64,000 nucleotides of DNA from Legionella lansingensis (GCF_900187355.1 NZ_LT906451.1:166001-230000), one strand, 5' to 3'; positions 8,300 to 16,939 are shown, numbered from the stretch's first letter. Program-made: numbers and translations. Notes: generated from the letters alone by a model not told the origin.

Positions 8300-10030
8300 A
8301 TGTTTAAATTTAAAACGCTAAACCAAAATGACTTAACTCTTATCTATCAGTGGTTTCAAGAACCGATTATTAACCAATGGTATGCGAGAGGAAAGTATTG
8401 GTCATTAGAAGCAATTAAAGAAAAATATGAGCCAAGAATTTTAGGTAAGGAAAATGTACCGAGCTTTATTATTTATAAGGACGAGACTCCTATTGGCTTT
8501 ATTCAATATTATCAGTTTGAACATGGTTTCCCTGAAGGGATTCATGGGCAGCATAACTTACTATTTAAACAATATAAGCAAGCTGATTTAGTTGGGATTG
8601 ATTTATTTATAGCCGAAGAAAACATGCGTGGGCAAGGTTTTGGCATTAGGATAATCAATCAATTTATCGAGGATTTTCTTACTAATTTTTCTGCTGTTGT
8701 AGTTGATCCTGAGATGCTTAATATTACCGCGATAAGATGTTATGAAAAATCTGGGTTTATGAACACTTCATTTAGTGAAGATCCCAATTATTTAGTTATG
8801 GTTAAACAACTGATTAACCCTGAAGTTTTACGAGAGGTTAAAAATTTACTGCAAGCACGTTTTGCAGCAGAACTAAATATTGATTCAATTCATTTTTTAA
8901 GCGAACCTGATCGAAGAAATATTGTTTTAAGAATACCACTCGAAAGTACGAAAAGTGGAGTTCCAGAAAGTATTATTTTAAAACAATCCCTGCCAGAGCA
9001 ATCCGATGAAGATGATCAAGAGGCTTATGCTCGTTTTGCTCGTGATTGGGCAGGCCTTGAATTTCTGAGTAGTATTCCTCAACCTGCTCATAATGTTCCT
9101 AAATTTTATGGTGCAAGTAAACAATATCGTTTTCTTCTTATGGAAGATTTAGGACAACAGCACATTAGCCTTGTTGATTCTTTAACTATTCCCAATCAAA
9201 AGAAAGCCATTGCTGCATTAAGTCGATTTATGAAAGCGTTAGGCAGTTTTCATGCAAGTACGTATAGTCATACAGAACATTATGAAAAGATCTTACGCAG
9301 AATTCATGTAAATGCAGAAACAGAGCAAGAGGAACTTGATTTTATTTTAAAGGACTTATTGCCAAAACTTGAGTTAGCAAATAAGCAATTAAATTTACCT
9401 GTTACGCAGGCGTTAATTGATGAAGCAATAGATATCATTACAACAATGCTAAGGCCAAATCCATTTACTGTTTTGACCCACGGTGATATTTGTCCTGATA
9501 ATGTTTTTGATCATTATGGTCAAGATCTACAATTGATTGATTTTGAGTGGAACTCTGTTCGAAATGCGTTGTTAGATGGCACTTATTTACGAATGAGTAT
9601 GCCTACCTGTTGGTGTGCTAAAGCAATCCCTATTGATGTTATTGAATCCCTGGAGATTATTTATAGGGAAGAATTAAAACGCACTATTCCCGCTGCTTCT
9701 GATGATTTGGCTTATAACATCGCCTATACCAAAGCGTGTGGTTTTTGGGTGTTACAACAAACCTTACCTTTTCTAGAAGGTATTCTACTTCAAGATAGGA
9801 TAGGACCATCAGGCCCTGTACCTGATGGTTCATTGTGGAAATCAGAAGATAATACAGTGAGACCAAGGTTTTTATCTCGTCTTCAATCTTTTGTTGATGT
9901 GGCAACTAAGAACGGTCTGCTACCTCATCTAAAAGAAATGTCGAAGAATATGCTCGTAGCTGTCGAAGCAAGATGGCCTGATACCAAACCCTTAGCGCTT
10001 TATCCCGCATTTATTAATAAAATTCCATAG
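8300..10030 (+). CDS. Fusion of AAC(6')-like acetyltransferase and APH-like phosphotransferase
   Basis: A 576-aa two-domain protein. Residues 1 to about 170 form a GNAT domain of the AAC(6') type. It opens LNQNDLTLIYQWFQEPIINQWYA, has the acetyl-CoA loop ENMRGQGFGIRI, and ends CYEKSGF. Residues ~185-570 form an APH/choline-kinase-like domain with the catalytic loop THGDICPDN at about 394 and the metal-binding LIDFEW at about 412. The order matches the bifunctional aminoglycoside enzyme AAC(6')-APH(2''), but the sequences look distant, so the substrate is unproven. It is AT-rich, has no strong Shine-Dalgarno, and sits beside gene relics after ssrA, which fits horizontal acquisition. Confidence 0.85.
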   Translation: MFKFKTLNQNDLTLIYQWFQEPIINQWYARGKYWSLEAIKEKYEPRILGKENVPSFIIYKDETPIGFIQYYQFEHGFPEGIHGQHNLLFKQYKQADLVGIDLFIAEENMRGQGFGIRIINQFIEDFLTNFSAVVVDPEMLNITAIRCYEKSGFMNTSFSEDPNYLVMVKQLINPEVLREVKNLLQARFAAELNIDSIHFLSEPDRRNIVLRIPLESTKSGVPESIILKQSLPEQSDEDDQEAYARFARDWAGLEFLSSIPQPAHNVPKFYGASKQYRFLLMEDLGQQHISLVDSLTIPNQKKAIAALSRFMKALGSFHASTYSHTEHYEKILRRIHVNAETEQEELDFILKDLLPKLELANKQLNLPVTQALIDEAIDIITTMLRPNPFTVLTHGDICPDNVFDHYGQDLQLIDFEWNSVRNALLDGTYLRMSMPTCWCAKAIPIDVIESLEIIYREELKRTIPAASDDLAYNIAYTKACGFWVLQQTLPFLEGILLQDRIGPSGPVPDGSLWKSEDNTVRPRFLSRLQSFVDVATKNGLLPHLKEMSKNMLVAVEARWPDTKPLALYPAFINKIP

Positions 10031-10354
10031 AGATAAATATGATGTATTTTAATCAAATCTTAGTACCATTGCGGCACCACAAGTGGGCTGCTTTCTTTAA
10101 AATGTATCTCAAATTGTTTAATTCAAAGGCCTCGCTTGCTGAAAAGAAGTATTAACATTGAAATAGAAAAAAGAATTTGATAAGGTTTTGATATAATAAA
10201 TTTAAATATATCTTTATAGCTAACTAAGACATGCTACATTAAACGATAGAATTAAGCGTATTTCTTAATCTTCGTTGGAGTCACTTAGGAGGCCTTTGGA
10301 AGAACCCCAGCCATGGGCTATACTTTTTTTACTGCTATCAAAAGTGAGGTCATC

Positions 10355-10798
10355 ATGGGACAAGGCACTCCAATGGAATTAACAAAAATTAAAAAAATTG
10401 TTGCTGAAATTCAAGAATTTCCAGCTAAGATTGATTCCACAGAGCTAGCTAAAAATGCACGACGCTTACTGAAAAAATACGCATTATTATCTGAAAAAAT
10501 TGAGAGAAACGTATTAATTAGTGCTGCACATCAAAAGGAACTTGCTAAAATTCGTACAGAAGAGTTCAAAGCCATAAGACGTACATTAAAAGAAAAAGCA
10601 AATTTAATCCTACATGCAAAAAACAACAAGAACGTTCAAAGTGAAAAACTTGCGAAAAAAACCGTAAAAACACCAACTCCCAAAAAAACCTCAAAAGCTG
10701 CTCATGTGTCAGTTGCAAAAGAAACAAGCTCAAAAAAAACTGTGAAAAAATCATCACCTAAACCTAAAAAAGCAGCTGTTCCCAAAGAAGGCGCATAA
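10355..10798 (+). CDS. Small lysine-rich protein with histone-H1-like tail
   Basis: About 147 aa. The N-terminal ~95 residues form a predicted helical, highly charged domain (ELTKIKKIVAEIQEFP...). The C-terminal ~50 residues are a Lys/Ala/Pro/Ser/Thr tail with repeated KKT, PKK and KPKK units, as in bacterial H1-like nucleoid proteins. It probably binds DNA or RNA non-specifically; this is inferred from composition only. The frame is open from an ATG at 10313, but the ATG at 10355 has GAGG about seven bases upstream, whereas the AGGAGG near 10287 is too far from the first ATG. It stands alone between the fusion enzyme and the LysR gene. Confidence 0.75.
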   Translation: MGQGTPMELTKIKKIVAEIQEFPAKIDSTELAKNARRLLKKYALLSEKIERNVLISAAHQKELAKIRTEEFKAIRRTLKEKANLILHAKNNKNVQSEKLAKKTVKTPTPKKTSKAAHVSVAKETSSKKTVKKSSPKPKKAAVPKEGA

Positions 10799-11230
10799 TT
10801 GGTTCTGTCGCAAAATTGTTCTTAAGCCACATATAGGGGTCTGACCAAATACCTCTTAATAAACAATAGAGTATCTAACAAAACATCTTTATTTGTGTTC
10901 TTAAAAGCTATTTTTGAGTCCTATGCTATTAGCAGATCCAGAGATGTATTTTGCTCTACTCGGTTGGTATATATGCATTCAACCGATTACTTATCAAATC
11001 AAGTGTATCCATATCCAAATTATCTGCGGCCAATTGCTTTAAAATACCATAAGAAGTATTTTCGCATATCCCCTTAATTTTATTACCCATATTAAAAAAT
11101 TCTGACCAAAATCTATTTATCTTTGTACAGACAAAACATAGCAAGCCCGGTTGACACATTAGTGGCAACCGGGAAATAAATTACCCCTAAAGTTTTTTGT
11201 AGACACCCCAACTTTAATTTATGTACATAA
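10799..11230. other. Intergenic region, no gene recognised
   Basis: A 432-bp AT-rich stretch. It starts with GGTTCTGTCGCAAA at 10801-10814, which resembles the terminal repeat of IS6-family elements, but no transposase or partner end is visible. Short overlapping frames on both strands show no recognisable protein pattern. Confidence 0.5.
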
Positions 11231-12154
11231 CTATAAGTTGCTTCGAGCTGGTCCCGCGCAAGGAGTTTGAGTAGTATGCTTTGAAGCGATCGATTGCTCA
11301 AACAGTGAGGCTGTATATTGAATAATTTTGGAATCAAATCTGTCTTTGTGACAATACCATGCCAGGTTTATTGTTTCTGAGAAATCACTTACATTTAATC
11401 TGATTAAATCTGAGCTATAATATTGTTTAGGCAATGCGCTCCAGCCTATCCCCAACCGTGCAAGCTTTTTTAATGCTTCGAAAGAATATAATTCATGTTC
11501 TATTAAAAGCGGTAATCCTAAATCAAGAAACATGCCTTCTAATCTATCGCGGATTGAAAAACCAGGAGGAGTAAGAACGCATGAATATTTTGCAAGCTCT
11601 TGTAGATCAATTTCTTTTTTCTTAGCTAAAAGATGTGTGAGAGAAGTAACAATGACAATCTCTTCTCGATCAAGGACTGAACATTGAATAGCACTATCGA
11701 TATCCATATCTTCTGTGGTTAGGGCCAGGTCAATGAAACCATTAAGAAGAAGAGTGTACAACTCTTGTTTGGCGATTTGTCTTATATGAAATTTTGGGTA
11801 ACTCACTCCACTTTTTATTAAAAACTCCATAAAAAACGGTACAAAGTTTAATGAGGGATACAAAGTAGTCCCAAGTGTGATTTCTATTTTGGAAAAATCA
11901 GGATCTTTTAAATCAGCGACTGCATTATTCAAAGTATTTATTAACTGCCTGGCGTAAGGAACAAGTAATACACCCTCTTTGGTGGGAAAGAGCATGTTAC
12001 TTCTTGTTTCAAACAATTTAGCGCCAATATCCCTTTCCAAGTTATTAATTCGTTTCCTAATTGCTGATTGGCTAATAAATAATCGCTTGGCTGCCAGGGA
12101 ATAAGAGCGATATTCATAGGCCATTAGAAACGATTTTAGTTCGTTACTATTCAT
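11231..12154 (-). CDS. LysR-family transcriptional regulator
   Basis: A 307-aa DNA-binding regulator. The N-terminal winged HTH is clear at residues 1-60: LKSFLMAYEYRSYSLAAKRL, then FISQSAIRKRINNLERDIGAKLFE. An effector-binding domain follows (about 90-290), with the typical ALTTEDMDID ligand-pocket region. LysR regulators commonly control a divergent neighbour, here the YheT-type hydrolase 230 bp away. No obvious metabolic partner identifies the inducer. The last residues (QTPCAGPARSNL) are unlike the rest and may come from a shifted 3' end. Confidence 0.92.
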   Translation of the reverse strand: MNSNELKSFLMAYEYRSYSLAAKRLFISQSAIRKRINNLERDIGAKLFETRSNMLFPTKEGVLLVPYARQLINTLNNAVADLKDPDFSKIEITLGTTLYPSLNFVPFFMEFLIKSGVSYPKFHIRQIAKQELYTLLLNGFIDLALTTEDMDIDSAIQCSVLDREEIVIVTSLTHLLAKKKEIDLQELAKYSCVLTPPGFSIRDRLEGMFLDLGLPLLIEHELYSFEALKKLARLGIGWSALPKQYYSSDLIRLNVSDFSETINLAWYCHKDRFDSKIIQYTASLFEQSIASKHTTQTPCAGPARSNL

Positions 12155-12319
12155 TAATTACTCTTCGATGTTAGGCAGATGTGAAGCACGCTTCTCACTA
12201 TTTAGCTTAGCAAATTTTATAAAAGAACCTACTTTAAACTTGGAATAAAAAGCTCTCTATCATTAAATCAATCTGAAAGACATGTTCCAGAGTAGTAATA
12301 ACCCTGATTCCAAATTTGA

Positions 12320-12350
12320 TTGGTCAATTAATAAGCGGATTTGTTATAAT
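12320..12350 (+). promoter_or_regulatory. Candidate promoter of the YheT-type hydrolase gene
   Basis: A consensus TATAAT lies at 12345-12350, with a TTGGTC at 12320-12325 as a weak -35 and a 19-base spacer. It is 34 bases upstream of the hydrolase ATG and lies in the divergent region shared with the LysR gene. Confidence 0.4.
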
Positions 12351-12384
12351 TCATAACTAACAATGTAAATAATTGTGAACAGTT

Positions 12385-13365
12385 ATGTCACTTTTAAACT
12401 TCAAGCCTCAGTTTTATATCAAAAATAGACACATTCAAACGATATTGAGTTCCAAAAAAAAACCTATTATCGGAAATATGGTTCAGAATGAAATTGCTAT
12501 AACTTTAACAGTTAAAACAGATGAAACGGTATATTTGACAGGGCTATTTTCACCGCAACCTAACCAGACGGCAAAAGGCCTGATTATTCTTCTTCATGGC
12601 TGGCTCGGTTGTGCTCAATCCACGTATATGTTGGGCAGAGGCGAACAGCTCTATCAACAAGGCTATGAAATCTTTCGTCTCAACCTGCGGGATCATGGCT
12701 CCACCATTGGACTAAATAAAGGTATATTTCATGGTGCTCGGCTAGAAGAAGTTTTTCAAGCAATAAAACAAATTACAGCCAATTATTCGGGATTACCTAC
12801 TACCTTAATTGGCTTTTCTATGGGTGGAAGTTTTGCTTTAAGAATAGGTTGGAGAGACAGCTTTGAATCACAGAAAATATCCAATTTAAAGCAGATCATT
12901 GCTATTTGTCCCTCCGTTAATCCAGAGCAAGTGACGAGAGCCATTGATAATTCCAGCATATATCGGCGTTATTTTATTGCCAGATGGAAAAAAAACTTGA
13001 TAGAAAAACAACGCTGTTTTCCCAGGCTATACGATTTTAATACCATTTTATTGCAAAAAAAATCTTGGCAAATGACAGAAAAATTATTAATAAAATATTT
13101 TGAATTTAAAGACATTGATGCTTATTTCGCTGAATATCATTTTTCGCCCGAAAAGCTTAAAGCGGTATGTGTACCCATGACTATATTAACAGCAGAGGAC
13201 GATCCAGTAATTCCAATTAGTGGTTTTAATGAACTTAAAAATATCAATCCATTATTAAAACTACATATCACCCATCATGGCGGTCATGTAGGTTATATCT
13301 ATAATTTTAGAGGTGACTCTTGGCTAGATATCATATTACCTGAGTTTATGGAAGTTAATGACTAG
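12385..13365 (+). CDS. YheT-family alpha/beta hydrolase
   Basis: A 326-aa predicted hydrolase. The oxyanion-hole region is ILLHGWLGCAQSTY. The nucleophile elbow GFSMGGSF places the catalytic Ser at residue 145. An acid-containing stretch TAEDDPVIP follows, and the catalytic His lies in THHGGHVGY near the C-terminus. The opening FKPQFYIKNRHIQTIL is typical of YheT-like proteins (substrates probably short acyl esters, physiological role uncertain). It is divergent from the LysR gene and may be its target. A 17-bp sequence starting at its stop codon recurs at 14908. Confidence 0.9.
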   Translation: MSLLNFKPQFYIKNRHIQTILSSKKKPIIGNMVQNEIAITLTVKTDETVYLTGLFSPQPNQTAKGLIILLHGWLGCAQSTYMLGRGEQLYQQGYEIFRLNLRDHGSTIGLNKGIFHGARLEEVFQAIKQITANYSGLPTTLIGFSMGGSFALRIGWRDSFESQKISNLKQIIAICPSVNPEQVTRAIDNSSIYRRYFIARWKKNLIEKQRCFPRLYDFNTILLQKKSWQMTEKLLIKYFEFKDIDAYFAEYHFSPEKLKAVCVPMTILTAEDDPVIPISGFNELKNINPLLKLHITHHGGHVGYIYNFRGDSWLDIILPEFMEVND

Positions 13366-13381
13366 CCTTACTCTCATCAAG
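13365..13381 (+). repeat. 17-bp direct repeat, copy 1 (flanks the ClC gene)
   Basis: GCCTTACTCTCATCAAG at 13365-13381 is repeated exactly, in the same orientation, at 14908-14924. The two copies bracket the ClC channel gene. Confidence 0.7.
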
Positions 13382-13466
13382 ACATGCTGGCAGTTAGAGG
13401 CGAATTAGGATTTACTTGCTGGTGAAATTGCAAAAAATGGTTAAATAATTCAATCTTGTACAAGTA

Positions 13467-14747
13467 TCATACTTTGTATTTAATGTAATAGTTTTTGGTT
13501 AATTGACACATAGCTACTGAACCAGAAACAGCAAGCATAATAGGGATAAGAAAGACGAAATTCATCCTCGTGAACTCAAAGATAAGAATAATGGCTGTTA
13601 ACGGCATTTTTTGTGCTGCGGCAAGAAATGCCGTTGCGCCAATAATAGCAAAGGCATGTATGGGCACAGAAGGTAAACACAAATTCCAAATTCCTCCAAG
13701 TATAGCCCCTAGTAAAGCACCATTAGCGAGAGAAGGAGTTAACAATCCTCCTTGAGCTCCAACACGCAAGCTTGTCCAAACGAATATACTCCTTAATAAA
13801 AATAGTAAAATACTTAATCCAATTCCTACGGATTGATCAAATTCCATTTCTGCAGGGCTCTTGCCATTTCCTAATAGGGAAGGAAAATAGACTGAAAATA
13901 ACCCAAGGATTAGGAAATTAAGCAAGCAGGAAAAGATCATGTGCCAGCTATGAATTGCTTTGCTGCGTTGTACTGTGGCGATTTGAATAAACCAAAAGGC
14001 AAAAAAACCTAGTACGGGACTTGCAATAATGGAGCAGATAATTAAAGATGCATTCAATGAAATATCAGGTATTTGATAGATGGATTCATTTCCCAAACCC
14101 CACCAGGATACTAAAACTGCTATGGCTGAGGAGGATAATGCAAAAAGTAAAATAGTCCAATTGTAAGTGCAAAGTAATACTTCCAAAACAAAAACAGCAC
14201 CACCTAAAGGCACATTATAAACTGCGGCCAACCCAGCTCCAGCGCCACAGGCCAACATGATTTTGCTTTCTTCAGGACTTAATCCTGCTTTGGCTGATAA
14301 CCAAGAAGCATAGACTGAGCTTACTTCGCGGGGAGCTACCTCTCGACCAAGAGGGGAACCTAGTGCAATGGTTATGATTTGCAAAAAGGCATGAATGAAG
14401 GTACTGAGTGGCGGCATAGGTTTACCAGATTTTATTGCCAAGGCAATACTGACCAGAGGCTTACCGAAGCTATAGAGAGCCCACCAACCGATACCTGCAA
14501 TTAATCCACATAAAAAGAGGATAGTGATTCTTCTTTCCGGGGATGAAGCTCTGACTCCTTCTAGAAAGGTTTCATTACTTATAATGTGGAGGGGGCTGTA
14601 ACCATAAGCAATATGTTGAAGATAATGTAGTAATAGTGCGAGGCACATCCCTAAAAATCCTGAACCAACACCCACTAAAACAATGACCAGAGCCAGAGAA
14701 GCTTTAGAGCTTTGAAATAGTTGATTTTCGGTCCTGACTGACTCCAT
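13467..14747 (-). CDS. ClC-family chloride channel/transporter
   Basis: A 426-aa protein with about ten hydrophobic segments, somewhat short for bacterial ClC proteins. The GSPLGREVAPREVSS block corresponds to the GREGP motif and retains the gating Glu (GRE), although the following GP is replaced by VA. The C-terminal pore motif appears as GAQGGLLTPSLANGALLG, instead of the usual GIFAP. The first motif (GSGIP) is not recognisable: the position reads SGKPMPP. Altered selectivity motifs leave ion specificity (Cl-, F-, nitrate) and channel or exchanger mode open. It is flanked by a 17-bp direct repeat and followed upstream by palindromic DNA. Confidence 0.88.
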   Translation of the reverse strand: MESVRTENQLFQSSKASLALVIVLVGVGSGFLGMCLALLLHYLQHIAYGYSPLHIISNETFLEGVRASSPERRITILFLCGLIAGIGWWALYSFGKPLVSIALAIKSGKPMPPLSTFIHAFLQIITIALGSPLGREVAPREVSSVYASWLSAKAGLSPEESKIMLACGAGAGLAAVYNVPLGGAVFVLEVLLCTYNWTILLFALSSSAIAVLVSWWGLGNESIYQIPDISLNASLIICSIIASPVLGFFAFWFIQIATVQRSKAIHSWHMIFSCLLNFLILGLFSVYFPSLLGNGKSPAEMEFDQSVGIGLSILLFLLRSIFVWTSLRVGAQGGLLTPSLANGALLGAILGGIWNLCLPSVPIHAFAIIGATAFLAAAQKMPLTAIILIFEFTRMNFVFLIPIMLAVSGSVAMCQLTKNYYIKYKV

Positions 14748-14907
14748 TCTGTGAGTTCCTTTTAAATAAACTTATTGTCGATACATTTCTAGAAGCAATG
14801 AGTTCATTATTTATTTATGCTGTTTTTTTGGCAAGTGGAATTGTCCAGATCTAAGTTCAAACTATTAATCATTTAAGCGCGACGCGCGCGAATGTGTGGC
14901 GCTGATG

Positions 14908-14924
14908 GCCTTACTCTCATCAAG
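14908..14924 (+). repeat. 17-bp direct repeat, copy 2
   Basis: Exact copy of GCCTTACTCTCATCAAG also found at 13365-13381. Its last two bases overlap the start of the adjacent palindrome. Confidence 0.7.
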
Positions 14925-15019
14925 CAAGCGTAGGCTGGGCTGTGAAGCCCAGCAATCATTAAATCCCGCTTGGAGAATAGAGATCCTGCTGGGCTTCACA
15001 GCCCAGCCTACGGCTTGCT
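14923..15019. repeat. Long palindromic element, type B
   Basis: The left arm (14923-14954) contains GTAGGCTGGGCTGTGAAGCC and the right arm (14987-15019) is its reverse complement with one extra base over about 32 bp. The loop is 32 bp. GC content is well above the flanks. It would form a very stable hairpin and looks like a REP/MITE-type element. Confidence 0.8.
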
Positions 15020-15222
15020 TCAACATTATCTAGCTCTAGATAAGTAATGAGCAGTCGATGCGGACGGTCGCTGGGAATTACGTAATAAGCATTACCTGAA
15101 ATATGATCGCTATTGAAGGATGTCATATTTAAACTGAGTTTGGGGTCAACAAGTAGGCATGTTCGAACACCCTTTTCTCTAAAGTATCTCCATCCAGTTT
15201 ATCTTCACTTAAATCAGGATTT

Positions 15223-15295
15223 GCCGCGTTTGCTTGCAAACGGGAGAAATCCTTCGGATAGAGAAGAAAAATCCTGTTTGCAAGCAATAGGCTAC
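15223..15295. repeat. Palindromic dispersed element, type A, copy 2 (degraded)
   Basis: Shares CGTTTGCTTGCAAACGGG, the AATCCTTCG centre, GAAGAAAA and ATCCTGTTTGCAAGCAA with the copy at 7949-8040. The outer left arm has lost the GTAGCC end and the right hairpin is shortened. Confidence 0.7.
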
Positions 15296-15415
15296 GCTAG
15301 CTGAGAATAATTAGGAAAATCAATCACAGTAATCAATAAGAAAGTATTTGCTCTTGAAGGTTCCAAATTTGACTATATTTAACATTGAAAAATCTATTAA
15401 CCAAGGAGTGGCACT

Positions 15416-15730
15416 ATGAAAAAATTTCTTCCCATTTTACTTGCAACAGGTCTAATTAGTTTGGGCTCAGCTTATGCTAGTAGTAGTGGCTCAAGCTCCG
15501 GAACCTCTTCCAGCACCTCTTCTGGGGCGGGAACAAGCTCCGACACTGGAACTCCTGGTTCTGGCACGGGTACTAATACGGGTAATACCACCACAATTAA
15601 CGATGGAGTAGGTGATGGCTCCACAAATAATCTAAGTACCTCAACAGGAACCACTAATACAAATCCTAATACCACTACTGGAACAGAAATGAACGATAGC
15701 GGAGACACCGACTCCAGTTACGAGCACTAA
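15416..15730 (+). CDS. Small secreted Ser/Gly/Thr-rich protein
   Basis: A 104-aa protein with a Sec signal peptide (MKKFLPILLATGLISLGSAYA, cleaved about residue 21). The mature part is almost wholly low-complexity Ser, Gly, Thr and Asn, acidic at the end, without Cys. It is probably disordered and extracellular or envelope-bound. AAGGAG lies about seven bases upstream of the ATG, a strong ribosome-binding site. It is monocistronic, flanked by palindromic repeats, and followed by a hairpin. Function unknown. Confidence 0.8.
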   Translation: MKKFLPILLATGLISLGSAYASSSGSSSGTSSSTSSGAGTSSDTGTPGSGTGTNTGNTTTINDGVGDGSTNNLSTSTGTTNTNPNTTTGTEMNDSGDTDSSYEH

Positions 15731-15733
15731 AAT

Positions 15734-15766
15734 ATGGAAGTTAAGGAAAATTTTTCTTAGCTCCAT
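15734..15766 (+). terminator. Imperfect hairpin after the Ser/Gly/Thr-rich gene
   Basis: ATGGAAGTTAAGGAAAA is followed directly by TTTTTCTTAGCTCCAT, giving an imperfect stem with an A/T-rich tip just after the stop codon, then a T-rich tail (ATTTTAAAAT). Confidence 0.4.
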
Positions 15767-15830
15767 GAAAATTTTAAAATAATGAGAGGGGTGTTGATTT
15801 TTTCAATGTTCCTCCACGAAACTTAGCAAG

Positions 15831-15900
15831 GTAGATACTGTCTTTAAAAGCAAGCAACCTTTTAATGAAAATGTTGCTTGCTTTTAAAGACAGTATCTAC
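15831..15900. repeat. Perfect 28-bp inverted repeat with 14-bp loop
   Basis: The left arm 15831-15858 starts GTAGATACTGTCTTTAAAAG and the right arm 15873-15900 is its exact reverse complement. The loop is 15859-15872. It lies just upstream of an APH-like gene and overlaps that frame's first possible (TTG) start. It may be a terminator, an attenuator or a mobile-element footprint. No other copy is visible in the window. Confidence 0.85.
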
Positions 15901-15913
15901 GCTAGATGAACCT

Positions 15914-16903
15914 ATGACAGGAAATGACAATCTGAATAAAGAAATTATTCGATGGGGTGGCAAATACCTTTCATCTCATGGATATACACTCAAAAGCAAC
16001 CTGCCAGAAAATGTGCAAAACACACCTTGGTCTTATGTGGTCCGCTTTGCAACATCTGAAGGTTACATTTATTTGAAACACACGCCAGATCTGCTTGCAT
16101 TGGAGGCTATCATTACCCGGGTTTTGCATGATCAATTTCATGCTTCTGTTCCAAAAGTTATCGCACACAATGCTGAATTAAATTGTTTTTTAATGAAAGA
16201 TGCAGGCAGGCCATTGAGAGAAATTCTGAAAAAGCAATTCGATGCAACCTTGCTTTGTAAGGCTATCGATCAATTTACATCGATACAGTTGGCTGTCGCA
16301 GATCATGTCAATATTTTTCTTAATATTGGTGTTCCCGACTGGCGATTGGATAAATTACCAGCCTTATACAAGCAATTGCTTTCACAAAAAGACATATTAA
16401 TAGCGGACGGGCTATCAGACGTAGAAATTAGTGAATTAGAGACGCTGCTTCCAAAGGTTTCCGAGCTATGTAAAAAATTATCCGGCTATTCTCTCAAGCA
16501 AACCATTGTTCAATGTGATTTTCATGACAATAACATCCTCATAGCAGATAAATCGCAAGATATAACGATCATTGATTTAGGTGAGGTAGTAATTTCACAT
16601 CCGTTTTTTTCATTGATAGGCTGTTTGCGACAGGTAAAACTTCACCATGCACTGACAGCGGAAGATAATATGTATCTGCAGCTTATGGATGCCTGTTTTA
16701 AAAATTATATGAATTTTGAGTCTAAAAAACATTTATTAAATGCTTTTGAGATAGCACACCTATTATGGATAATTTATGAGGCATTGGGTCAATATCGGTT
16801 GAGGATCGCATGTGATAAAGCGAGATTTATGTCATTTCAAAGACATGGAAAACTGAGTGATAGATTGAAAGAATTTATGACCGCATGTATTGCGATTGAC
16901 TGA
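15914..16903 (+). CDS. APH/choline-kinase-like phosphotransferase
   Basis: A ~329-aa kinase-like protein. The catalytic loop reads QCDFHDNNILIA (variant of HGDxxxxN, with the Asp two residues before the His) and the metal site is IIDLGEVV, both in the APH order. An N-terminal ATP-binding half with YIYLKHTPDLLALEA is visible. APH-fold enzymes phosphorylate antibiotics, sugars or small metabolites; the substrate here is unknown. The frame is open from a TTG at 15878 inside the perfect palindrome, but the ATG at 15914 is the first plausible start, without a strong Shine-Dalgarno. A hairpin terminator follows the gene. Confidence 0.85.
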   Translation: MTGNDNLNKEIIRWGGKYLSSHGYTLKSNLPENVQNTPWSYVVRFATSEGYIYLKHTPDLLALEAIITRVLHDQFHASVPKVIAHNAELNCFLMKDAGRPLREILKKQFDATLLCKAIDQFTSIQLAVADHVNIFLNIGVPDWRLDKLPALYKQLLSQKDILIADGLSDVEISELETLLPKVSELCKKLSGYSLKQTIVQCDFHDNNILIADKSQDITIIDLGEVVISHPFFSLIGCLRQVKLHHALTAEDNMYLQLMDACFKNYMNFESKKHLLNAFEIAHLLWIIYEALGQYRLRIACDKARFMSFQRHGKLSDRLKEFMTACIAID

Positions 16904-16939
16904 GGATTGTCAGATGGGCTGAGAAAAAATAAATATCAA

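Larger units (their letters stand above)
14748..15415. other. Repeat-rich intergenic region
   Basis: This 668-bp gap between the ClC gene and the Ser/Gly/Thr-rich secreted protein holds a 17-bp direct repeat copy, a ~97-bp near-perfect palindrome and a degraded type A palindromic element. I see no convincing gene. Short frames here have no ribosome-binding site and no protein-like pattern. Confidence 0.6.

Noticed and set aside
10039..10155. 38-aa plus-strand frame after the AAC-APH gene
   Set aside because: No ribosome-binding site, no recognisable pattern; could be chance in AT-rich DNA.
10801..10814. GGTTCTGTCGCAAA resembles an IS6-family terminal repeat
   Set aside because: No transposase, no opposite end and no target duplication nearby; a 14-base match is too little to call an insertion sequence.
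15472..15708. Val/Pro-rich minus-strand frame
   Set aside because: Mirror of the Ser/Gly/Thr repeats of the secreted protein; low-complexity artefact.
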